The notes beneath the pieces were generated by a model. It ran no database searches, was not told where the DNA came from, and was given only the letters and a program-made list of their open reading frames with translations. A stretch of 64,000 bases of DNA. Source: Pycnopodia helianthoides. Lineage: Eukaryota; Echinodermata; Asteroidea; Forcipulatida; Asteriidae. The translations under genes and the position numbers were made by a program. Below are positions 23,001-35,000 of the stretch, piece after piece (positions within the stretch are counted from its first letter, which is position 1; every line of letters begins with the position of its first letter). Where the stretch lies: assembly GCA_032158295.1 (NCBI GenBank), contig CM063258.1:6962583-7026582 (forward strand), read 5' to 3'.

Positions 23001-26000
23001 ACACTATAGGAGTGCACTGTTTGGTTTGGGTATATACAGACAAATTTACCCAGACCTAATAGTGTCATAGTATTGAGTTCGCCATATTTCAAAATGGCTT
23101 ATTGGTGATAGTGTTTTATTTCACTGTTGTCTTTCTCCTAGGCAGCCCATGTTTTTTGTTTGTCTGTTGCTCCTGGTTTGTTGTCCCATTTCTACTTCCT
23201 TTGATTTTTGTGGCCTTTTTATGTGTTCTCTCTTTGCCTTGTTTATTTTGTATTGTTTTTAATTTGATTTCAATCCATGCTGTATATTGGGATGGTGGGG
23301 TTTTCATTTGTTATATCAATTCTTGCTGGATATTGGGATTATATTTTTATATATTTTACTATATTTGTATATTTTGTATGTATTGTGATATGCCTGAATA
23401 AAGTATTAGGTGCATCAAACAATAGACTGTGCAAGCCCAACCTCTGGGACCAAGGTGGTCCCGATCACATAGATGGACTGCACGCGACGTCATTGACCAC
23501 CCATCTTTGATGCAAAACAATGTAAACGTATACGTGTTGCGCACAACTCTCGGCCAATAATAGCCTTTCACGCATGCAAGTGTTTCATCAAAGATGGCGG
23601 CCAGTGCAAGGGGTCTATTGAGTTTCGAATTTGGGAGAAAAATCCACAAGACTTGATCCCAAGGCTTGTTGTCCAGAATGCAGAGCTTGTAGCTGGACCA
23701 GAAAGTTGTGTACAAGAGCAGAATCAAAATTAGAAAAAAACTTCCTGAGTTTGACAACAAGCATTCAACTGTTTTCATTTGAACATGAACAAATAAGCAC
23801 TAAAACATGTAAGAGAAGATTAATCTCATCTGTCGTTTGGGGTCAATAGATTTGAAAGGTATGTATTCTACTCAGTATTATGTGGTTGTACCCGCTGTCA
23901 CCTCGCTATTAACCCTCTTGCTGTCTGACCATTCAATACCATTCAATGTGGTTTTGAATGATAGATAAACAATGCCAGCCTGCAATATGATACAATGAGG
24001 GAATGCATGTACACAGTACACAGTTAATTCTGTGCACAGTTGTGCCACCGTACACAACCTTGGCAGTCGAATGGTTTCAAATGGTCGGTCAACTCACTGG
24101 AAAATGTTGCCTAGAGTCACTGACAGTAGGAGGGTTAATGAGTATGGACGCTACGTTCTTGTGAAAACACTTTTTTCTGTTTTCTCAGCAAGTAGACACT
24201 GTATTCAGCTGAAACTTTCACATGTGACTCTTATTGTATCTTTCTTTATAATTTTGCCTCTAAGTCAGCCTTTTGTCAATAAAAAACAATCTATTGTCCT
24301 ACCTTTGTACTCCTTGTCATTAATGGTTTTTGACCTGTACGGTTTCCAAGTTTGCACCTTGACCTTTATGTCGAATTACACTTTGAATTTGTTTTTTATA
24401 TTTGTGTTTTATTGATTTGATTTACAGGCTAGTAAGGAAGCAAGTAAGTCACTTTGCACTGAGTCTTTTAAGCTATTCACAATATCTCTGTTTCGTTCCG
24501 TATCTGGTTTAATTGTAATATCTTTATTTAATTTTTTTCTCCCCCAAGACAATTATGGAAACGGACATTTCAGAGCTCCTTCTGAGGAACCACCCCATGG
24601 TTTCCTCCTCAATTGCCCCACCAGTCCCCCAGACTGAGAAGGATGCTGCAGCTGGAGAGGAGACTAACACCGAGGATCAGAGTTCAGAGGTCATAGTCCA
24701 GAAGAAGCCTCTTTTGAGGGATGTAGAGGCTGACATTAGTAGGTTTAGAGAGCTACTCTTGTTTGGACGTAAGAAGGTATGTTTATAAATAATTGGGGGA
24801 AAAATAATTGCTGTAGTAATTGTATTTAGGTTAAAGATTGAATTGGGGGTAATTGATCTGATTTTCCAGCACAGACATGTTTTTTTTTTCCAAAGTTATA
24901 TTCTTGTTGGCAAAATAGAGACAACCCCTGCTGACAGTAGTAAGGCCTGCAGTCTTGTATACCAATTGTCGGGCAGGCCTCGAATTTCATTTTCAAAAGG
25001 GCACAGCAATTTCCCCAAAATGAAGGGCACCCAACGAGGAAAATTTGAATTTGTATTGAAGGTTTTTAAGGGCACCACCCACAGCAATTGCTGTGGTGCC
25101 GTGGCAAAATTTGAGGCCTGGTTGGTTTAAATATTGTGGTCAGCACTACAATTCACTGGCCAGTTTACTTTATTATTTAATTTCTATGGTTTCATCTGCC
25201 GATTGCATTTAAAAAAAAATTGGCTCTCTCATCGTTGGGGAATGTAGCACATTTAACAGTACAGTTTAGTCTCTGAATACAAAATGCAATTATTTTGTGG
25301 CGACGGTAATTGCTTACACCTGTCACATAACACTTGCAGCTGTGTCCAAACCCTGCTCATAAATATGCAGTCACTACTTTAGTTACAAGCTAAATCAATG
25401 TTTAAGTAGAAGTAGCTGGTTTCAAATAGTTTAAGAATAGTGTTGAAATAATTCAATTCAAATTCAATTCAAACTCACATTTATTTCCATACTTCATGAT
25501 AAATTGCCAAACAGTACATAGCCAAAACATTAATTTAAAGAATTAACCAAAACAGCATAATTTACAAGGCAGAACATAAGATAAGTATGGAGGCATCATC
25601 TAGAAGCCGAGGCTTGTGGTGAGATGCCTGGTGGACAGACAAACAGAAAGTAAACAGGAAGAAGAACGTACGGACAAACAGGTTGAACAAAGACTTAATG
25701 ATGAAGATAATAATAATACTGATAATAATAATGTCAAAGATAATAATAATAATAATATACATAATAATATACATAATAATGATAATAATAATATTAATAG
25801 TAATAATAATAATAAATTATCATTGCAATAATTGGTCCCCCCCCCAAAAATGTAGCATTCCTTTGTTGAAATAACCCTTTGCTTCAATAATTCTGTTTTT
25901 TTGCTCTCAGTGCTTTTGTCCCTTTTTTGTTATTTCATGTTTTTAATTATCAACTTGAGGGGCTTAAATTTAAAGTGTTATAAAAAATGAAAAACATCAA

Positions 26001-29000
26001 ACACTAGAGTTAAATGTTTGTGAAAAAAAATTATGTTTATTTTTGCCACACAAAGACTTCGGAGAAGATGCATCACCACTAAACAAAATTTACGAGGTAC
26101 TTAACCACTTCATGTCGGTATTCTGACAAAATTTTCGTGCCCATCCGCAGAATTATTTTTCTGAACTTTTTGGAGCTTCTTGAGTGATTGTTTCTCTTTG
26201 AAATTATCATTGCAATAATGACACTCTGACTTAAAAGTCAGGGTGGATATAAGCGCCAGCTATCAGGCTGCCATTAAAATATTGAGGAAAATCTGAAGTT
26301 GTTCCTGGCGTTAAAAAATGCTCGCTGTAAGTCAGTCGAGAAAATTTGGTGGAAAAACTCCTCATTCAATGCAAAGTCGTTAAAGCAAGTTCTAAAAACC
26401 ATACAAATTGTATATTTTGGTACTAAACCAACTTTTTGCTTTGTGAACCCCTCCCAGGACGCACTTGAGGCGGCAATAAAGGCGGGGCTGTGGGGCCACG
26501 CCCTCCTCCTGGCATGCAAGATGGACAGTAGAAACTCATACCAGTGTCATGACCAGGTAAGTACAGAAGAAACATACCGCCGGAACAAAGATATTGACAA
26601 ATTAGGGAGACCGCCAACATTAGGGCTAGATGGCACCACTTGTTTTCCTTGCTTTTATCAAAAGAACAACAATGTTAGTTTTGTTCAAGTTGATCTTTAA
26701 GAGTCTTTAAGAGCACCAAATCCAATTATGGCGTGTCGTGGCCGAGCGGATAAGAGCACTGGACTCGAGCTCTGGGGTTTCTGATCGGCAGAGTGTGGGT
26801 TTGAGTCCCGGTCATGACACTTGTGTCCTTAAGCAAGACACTTAACCATTATTGCTGCGTCCTTCGGATGGGATGTAAAGCTGTAGGTACCGTGTGTTGT
26901 GTAATGCACGTAAAAGAACCCAATGCACTTATCGAAAAGAGAAGGGGGTTGGTCCTGGTGTTTCTGGTTTGCTTGGCTGCATATTGCGCCACAGCACCTT
27001 GTAAACCATTATTTGGTGCTATGTAAAGGAATAGTTCTAATACTTCAAAAAGTAGCTCCACAATACCTTGCAGGAAAATACTGAATGTTGAAGCGCCTTG
27101 AGCGTCACTGAGTGACGGATATGAACTCTGTATAAGAAGCCACTGTTATTAACCATGAGATGGTTTTGTAGGATTATTGCAGACAAGGTTTTAATGGAAC
27201 TTACTGGTGTCATTTTCTTGACTGTTTTAGATTCGCCAACAGTCTACCGATGAACGATCCTTTGCAGACACTATATCAACTCATGTCAGAGAGACAACCA
27301 GCTGCAGTCACTGTGAGTAGTAGCAACTATTCTAGGACCTAGTGAAAGTGAAATCGCATAAAAAAACATAAAAAACTAATTTGCTATTTTAAAGGTAGGG
27401 TATACTTTTGGTAATTGTCCAAGACCAGTATCCTCTTTTGGTGTATCCCAACATATGCATAAAATAACAAACCTGTGAAAATTTGGGCTCAATTGGTCAT
27501 CAAAGCTTCAAGAAAATAATGAAATAAAAAAAAACCCCTTGTTGCATAGAATTGTGTGCTTTCAGATGCCTGAGAAAGGCTTCATTCTCAGATTCAATTT
27601 TTGGGGTGAAAAATTACCTTTTTCTCTACAACTTCATTACTTCAATGGGTATTGTTCTAACAATGTTTTAAAATATCAACAGCTCTCCAGTGCTCTTTAC
27701 CAAGTAATTTGTAATTGTCATAAATTTTTGGGGTAATTACCAAAGGTATACCCTCCCTTTAATCCAGAAGCAGAAATGTTGACAAAATTATTTTTTTTTC
27801 ATCAAATACATGTAAATAAGGGTTACTTTTACCCTGGTCTAGTGGTAAAACATCTGCTCTAGCAATGCAAATGTCTCGAGTTTGAATCCCACCCGGGTGA
27901 TTTGCCTGTGGATTTTTTCCACAGAGCTCGGGAAAGTACCGAGTATACAGTGCTTAATACACATCTGTGTAAGGGTAAAACCAAATGAAATACTTTAACC
28001 CTGTTCTTGTTTCTTAATTTTTTTTCTTTCCAGAGCTGTGCGGATGAGAAGTGGGGTGATTGGAGACCTCATCTAGCCATGATCCTCTCCAACCTCAGCC
28101 CAGATTCAGAGCTAGACGTCAAGAGCATTGTCACCCTCGGCGACTCCCTAGGTATTGTCCCAAAACCTTAATAGAGAAGTTTCTCTCGCAAATGGCGGTA
28201 TTTCAGAGGGAACGATTGTTCGGGATTATTCATACGGGTGTTATGTTTAGGAGCAGAAAAAAGACCTTTTAAATTAAAGGGTTTATTTTCAGCATGGAAA
28301 ATAGCATGGAAAATGTCAAATTATTCTGGGTTCTTGAAATAGAAAAAACATTCCATCTATGACCTCTAGGAATTGTAAGCAAAATCTCTTAGCCTGGGGG
28401 CTCATAGCCACTCCTGGCTGAGATCAATTAAATAATAATTGTAAAAGTTGTTACACAGGATTGAGAGAGCTGACAAAATTGCAGAAATTGTTCATGTTTT
28501 GTGTGATCAACCATATACCTGAAATAACAAACCTGTGAAAATTTGGGCTTGTGTGAGTCATATTGTCCTTAATTTGGTTGAAACTACCGAAATTAGCTGC
28601 ACGTTTTCTTTTAGGTTTTCAGTTACAGTTACAAATGCATTTTTCTTGAATATGGCTTCGTTTCAAAGAGAAAAATATAGTATAAACTTCATAACAGTAA
28701 GCTTTCAGACTGATATTAAACAATAATTGTTTTTATCTATACCAATCCTGTATAATAACTTTAAGTAAAAAGAAAACACGAAAAACATTAAATAGATGTG
28801 GAGAAAATATTTCTTAACAAAGGTTCAGTCTGCCATAAAATTATTTGTAAAAAGTTTTGTGCACATGTGAAGATACAAGCATGGCATTTGATGATACAAG
28901 TTTGAAATTCAGCACACAGTCAGAGTATGGCCCTTTTCGAATTCACGGCTTCGGCTCTAAAATCGGCTCAGGCTAGCTAGGTTCCCTCAATTATTTTAAC

Positions 29001-32000
29001 TTACGCATGCTTTGCGGTCAGGGCTTCAAAAAAGAAAACTGGGCCTGAAGCCGAATCCGGAGCCGAAGCCGTGGATTCGAAAAGGGCCTGAATTTTGAAT
29101 TTCGAAAAAAAAATATTGGTAGAATAACAAGCAATTTGCAAAGTTTGTCGAAATGCCTACCATTGCTTGTTATTCTACCTGTGTTTTTTTCAAAGGACAA
29201 AACTGCAATGGCCCTTTTGCCAAAAATCTTTCTCATGACATACTCTGACTGTATGCCACATTCCAGGCTTGTATTATTCAAGGCACAACTCCATCACCCA
29301 CCTGCCCTACTAACAGAGCTCAAGTCAAAAACCCTGGTTTCCCAAAGGCCCTAAGCAGATTTCTTGTTTCCCTGTTTTTTTTCTTCTCATCAGCATCAAG
29401 AGGTTTGTTAAAAGCATCTCACTTTGTCTATCTGATGGCCCAAGTTGGACTGGGCGCCTACGGTAGCAAAACAACCAAGATGGTCATGATCGGAGCTAGC
29501 CACAGGTATGTTTGTAAAATGTGTCTAAAATTGTCCCCCTTGGTTATCAAATTCATAATAATTCCTTCACCACTTCAGGTCGGTGATCGGGAAACATTTT
29601 CCGGGCTCACCAAAAATTTGGTTCTACAAAATGGCGGACCTTGTTAGTTCACAAAGTAAAAGGAAAACGCACCTCTTTGAGGGATATTTGTGTGGATCAT
29701 TATAATCGATTTTTAAAACATTTTATAGTAAACCCTTTTTGTAGTCCAAAGCGCCCAATCCATGGCTCTTAGCTCTTTGTGAAAATTGGCCCCTGGACTG
29801 TTTTCAAAATCACAGTGCGTATTCCGTAATGCTGATATTTGGGCTTTTTGTAAAAAAAAAAAAAGAACCCAAACATTAATGTTTTTGCTGTAATTTCCTG
29901 CTTCTCTTGCAGTCTTCCATTCCAGAACTTTGCACTGACTTCCTGTATCCAGCAGACAGAGGTCTATGAGTACGCTCAACTGCTTGCCAATAAACACTAC
30001 AGCTTGCCCAACTATCAGCCCTATAAATTCATCTACGCTACCAGACTGGCAGAGCATGGATTTACAACACAGGTGGGTGTCCCCCTCCCCCTCCTCCCTC
30101 CCTTGAAGAAATAACCCAAATAAACCCTCTAAATCTAAAAGGTTTACATTGCAGTTTACCCCTCCTCTACCCCCCCTTGAACCCCTTGAAAAAAGTGCCC
30201 TTCTCCTACCAGCCTTAAAAATAATAATAATTGGTTTTTGTATAGCGCTTTATCACACCCGAGGGCGTCTCAAATGCGCTTCCAACATTATTACCCCTGG
30301 TCACTGGGCCATTTATTTCATTCCTTAAACCATCTCAGCTCCCTGGGGAGTATACAGCCTGTGCAACAAGTATGCGCTACTAAGCTAAATCAATCACAAG
30401 AACCATCTCTGCCCTCACAGGTACCCATTTACCCCTGGGTGGAGAGAAACAATCATAGTTAAGTGTCACGACCGGGACTCGAACCCACACTCTGCTGAAC
30501 AGAAACGCCAGAGCTTGAGTTCGGTGTTATCCGCTTGGCCACGATACCCCACATGTATTAATTCTAGGAAGGTAGGGAACAGTGGCCCTGTAAGGACGCC
30601 TCTCCTTCCCCCCTCCCACACCTCGATTGTAGTGTGTCATGGCTGAGCTGTCTAGTGCTTCGAAATCAACCTCTATCGGTTAAGTCATCGGGGTGTGGGT
30701 TCGAATCCCGGTCATGACTTTTTGTTGGTCCTTGTGCAAGATGCTTTCACTACATTTGCTTCTCTTCACCCCGGGGGTGTAAATGGGTACCTGCGAGGGT
30801 AGAGGTTGATATTGTGTTTGGAAAAAGCCTTCGGAGCTCTACGGCAGCCCAGGGCTGTATGCTCCCCAGGGAGCTGAGAAAGATTACAGGAATGCTACTG
30901 GCTCAATGACCAGGGCACTAATGTAAAGTGCATTGGTACCTTATTATAAAATGCGATAGAAAAGAACTATTTATTATTATTGTTATTATTACTATCATTA
31001 TCATTTCCCCTTCTCCTCAAACGCCTTCAAAAATAATACAGGTTTAATCAGACTCGATCAAATCTAATCTATCGATCTTAGAATTCATCACTGGTACTTC
31101 TCCACCCCCCAAAAAAAAAATAAGTGAAGGAATTCTCAAACCTTGTGATTTTTTGTCTCCTCATTTGTCAGTAATGCACCAGTATTTGAAATGTAGAATT
31201 ATCTAATGACTGTTACTCCCCCTTTTCCAGGCGCTCCATTACTGTGAAGTCGTAGCTAAAGCCGTGATATACATGCCCAGTCTGTACAGCTCAACGCTAG
31301 TCAACCAGATCTGTGAGGTATGGATGGACAAGTTATCCATTTTCTAACAGTGTCAACTTTTGTTGTGAATAGTTGTGTTTGAGCTGCGGGCCTGCAGTAG
31401 ATTTCACAAAGAGCTAAGACTCGGCTTTATAGACCTTTCTATTGCAACGTCACAGCCCGAGTTTTTGCCAACCGAGGTCGGAAAACTATGGAAAGCCATA
31501 AATGCAAAACAAAATCAGATCGCCACAGTTTTTAACAATGTTTACACAAATATTCAAAAAGTGTTGCTTTTGTTGGAAACAAAGCAACCAATCATGAGAG
31601 GTACTTTACTTCGTTGAAAGTTTGCAGAAAATGTTAAAATTTTGTTGAAATATCTATAAACACGATTGAGTGTTTTGCTAACATTCGGCCTTCCATGCCA
31701 ACCAGCGCGGTTTGTTTATCAACAATGGAAAGGTCTATAGTATGAGTTGTAATATATCGCCATGGTGACTTGAAGCGTGATATCACACTTTGCTTGGCAA
31801 TTAAGGTTGATACACGGTCGACATGAATCTTTAACTCTTTGTGAAATCGACTCGCGGAGAAAATCTGTGTACACCTCAAACGTTTGCTCGAGCAATAAAA
31901 GCATTGCACCAAGATAAGCTGCAATCGGCTCAAGAATGTGGGAGAAGAAGCATTTTGTAAATATTCATTAATTGACCACTGCTAACCACCAGATGCCATG

Positions 32001-35000
32001 ACCAAATTGACCAAATTGACCACCAGCCACGCCCGGGCATATAGTAGTTGTAATATAAAATGCACCTTTTTTCCCTGTCCCCCCCACACAGCTTTCTAAT
32101 CGTTTGGTGTACCACGACGACCAATACTATGACGGGCAAGTTCTGCTCAGTCCGGAATGGCTGTACAAGCTGGCCGATATTCTCAAGCAAATGAACGTAA
32201 GTTTGGTGGGATCGACCGTCAGGGACCATCTGCGTGGCAATTTGTTCTTAAAGGCAGGGTATACTTTTGGTCATTGTCAAAGACTAGTATCTTCACTTGG
32301 TGTATGTGTATCCCAACATAAGCATACAATGACAAACCTGTGAAAACTTGGGCTCAATTGGTCATTGAAGTTTCAAGAAAAATAATGAAAGAAAAGACAC
32401 CTTGTTGCATAGAATTGTGTGCTTTCAAATGCCTTAGAAAGGCTTCATACCTAAAGCCTTTCTCAGATTCAAACATTTTAGCGAGAATTACCTCTGTCTT
32501 TAAAACTATATTACTTCAGAGGGAGTCGTTTTTCACAATGTTGTTATAATATCAGCAGCTCTCAGGTGCTCCTTACCAAGTCAGTTTTTATGGTAATGCA
32601 TTTCTTGAATAATTACCAAAAGTATCCACTGCCTTTAATTTTGGTGTTTGATTTGTATCAAATTGTATTGAATATGTAGGAGGGGTGTCTATCTACATTT
32701 GGGCTGTTTTTCTATTTCTGGTTTTAGATTTTGACTTGTAATGATCATTCGGATAAGTTTTGAGTTCGTTCCTCTAAAGAGCCAAATTTAATCAAATAGA
32801 ACACAAAACATGAAAATGTTACCGTTTTGTCCCTCATTTTCTTGTCAATATAGTATTTTTTTACTTAAAACTAGTGGCGAGTAGTGAAAGAGCAAAATAA
32901 TTTGATGTTTCTGTCAAGAAAGAAGTTTAGACAATGTTGCAAGGAATTCACCATTCCAAAGACTACAATAAACTGTCTCTTTAAAAGCAATATAGATGAG
33001 TTAATTTCGATTAAAATTCTTCCTTTTTATTTTATTGACCATCTTGGTTTTTTTCCTTCAACAGGATGGTCAGATCCAACCGTCCTCTACGTCTGGTACC
33101 CCGATCCCTGGGTTGAATCCTACAGCAATCTCAGCACAATGGGAGAGAGTGTCGGAAGTAGCGGACCGACATTTGAGGTTGACCCCGTCCAGTCCAACGA
33201 GGGCGGGGAACCTTACGCATCCGGTAACTTGTTCCCTTCGTGTGATAGACGTATTCAGATGCTCAATACTCAAAAGAGCACCAGGCTATTTTTTTTCCTC
33301 GAGCCTCAGTTTGGCTGCATTGATTCCAATGGAAGGAGACCAAAATGTCTGACTGTTATTTTCAATTTTTTGGGTCTGACAGAGAGAAATGTGGAGTGTT
33401 AAATTCAATTGTAGATCACTTCCATATGCAAATCCCAAATTAAATTGCTAACAGATAAGCAATAATAAGGATAGCGCATTGAGGCAAGGTCTAGGATAAG
33501 CCAAGGCTTGTAGCGGCTTGCCTTTGAAAATGAAGTAAAGAAAAATACATAGGTGCACTAAGGGGTCTTGTCAAAACTGTAAGATTGTTTAAATAACAGT
33601 ACTAACTCTGAGTTTGTTTTCTTCTGCTCTCGACTTGGTAGTTGGTGAATATGCCCTGACGACAAGCGGTTACTACCATCCAGCGCCCTCAACTGCAGAT
33701 GTAACAAATGACCAGTCACAGGATAAACATGGTGCCTATAACTATGATCAACAGCAACAACAACAACAACAACAACACAACAGCAACAGCAACAACACAA
33801 CAACAACACAACAGCAACAACAACAACAACAACAACAGCCAACAACAAGCACATGACCCAGGGGGATCCTTCCCTAATGCAAAACTCGGGCAACTACACA
33901 ACGTTCGGGCGCAGCGCTCTCGTCCGTGCCTCGTAATGCAGACCTTGGTGCCTCTCTAACAGTAACTTCTCGAGTACAGCACAACGAGTGCAGCAGCTTC
34001 GGGCGGTGATTCTGGGACAGAGCTAGAGGAGAGTGGAGCATCGAGGGCTGCGTTTGACTACTATGGTACCAGCACTAGAACTGTAAGTTTTAAACTGTTA
34101 CTATTCCTCCTTGAATAAATAGGCAAATGGTAATAGAAATGATTAAGTACTTTCAAATCGAGTGTCTAAAGTAACACTGTTTGAACCTGATAAAAACTTG
34201 GGTTGAACTCATGAAATCTTGGATTTGGACCTTGTAAAACGTTGTGAAACCTTGGGGTTGACACTTGTAAAACCCAAGGATTGAACTTGTGAAACCTCCT
34301 GAGACTTTGGGGTTGAACTTTGTGAAACCCTTAGATCGAATTACTGTAAACCGTAAGAAACCCTTGGATTGAACCTCGTGGAACCTTGTGAAACCTCTGG
34401 GTTGAATGTTGTGAAACCTTCGTGAAACCCATGGTGAATCTTGTGAAATCTCATGAAACCTTGGGGTTGAACCTTGTGAAAAAAATTCCTGAAACCATCT
34501 CAGCTTGTTTGGAATATGCAGAACCTTCAGCAAGGGCTGTTCATCATTCACATCAACCAACTCTACTCGTGTACGTACCAAGTTACTCCTGGGCAAAGAG
34601 AAGCAACTATAATTAAGCTTCTTGCTCAAGGATCTAAGTGTCATAACCAGGATTCATACTCTCACTCCGATGACACAGCCAGAAGAACTTTAGTTCCGTA
34701 AAACAGACATCACCCTTCCCCAACCCCTCTCCCAACCCCCACCCCACCCAACCCCCACCCTACCCCACCCCACCCCCACCCCCACCCCAACCCCACCCCA
34801 GCCACGACGTGCCATAACTTAATAAGAATAAAACTTTAAGATTGGATTGTCAAATTCTGACCAGATCAATTTCCCTCTATCACTTCAGAGCTCTTTCAGT
34901 CAATATGGCCAGAAGATAGCAGGTCCACCCTCTCCGCGCAGACACTGACGCCCCCACAAACCCCGGGTGGAAGAGCCCGTACCTATTCAACGGACTCAAC

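Larger units (their letters stand above)
22946..24548 (+). other. Sec16 intron 9
   Basis: 1,603 bp. It holds the TTAA MITE at 23913-24134 and a repeat fragment at about 23630-23830 that recurs near 54620-54760 in GTF3C5 intron 3. At 24160-24310 is a fragment related to the inner MITE of 62258-62694. There is also a possible 16-nt microexon at 24428-24443. Confidence 0.6.

Noticed and set aside
25562..25887. Poly-Ile and poly-Leu frames
   Set aside because: Artefacts of the AAT microsatellite.
33708..33959. Alternative Thr/Asn/Gln frame in Sec16 exon 19
   Set aside because: CAA repeats open several frames; this one does not connect in phase with exon 18 or 20. It is kept only as part of the frame-break discussion.
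34153..34644. 163-codon minus-strand frame with Phe/Arg/Lys repeats
   Set aside because: Lies on the diverged gggttgaacttgtgaaacc array in an intron; composition follows the repeat.
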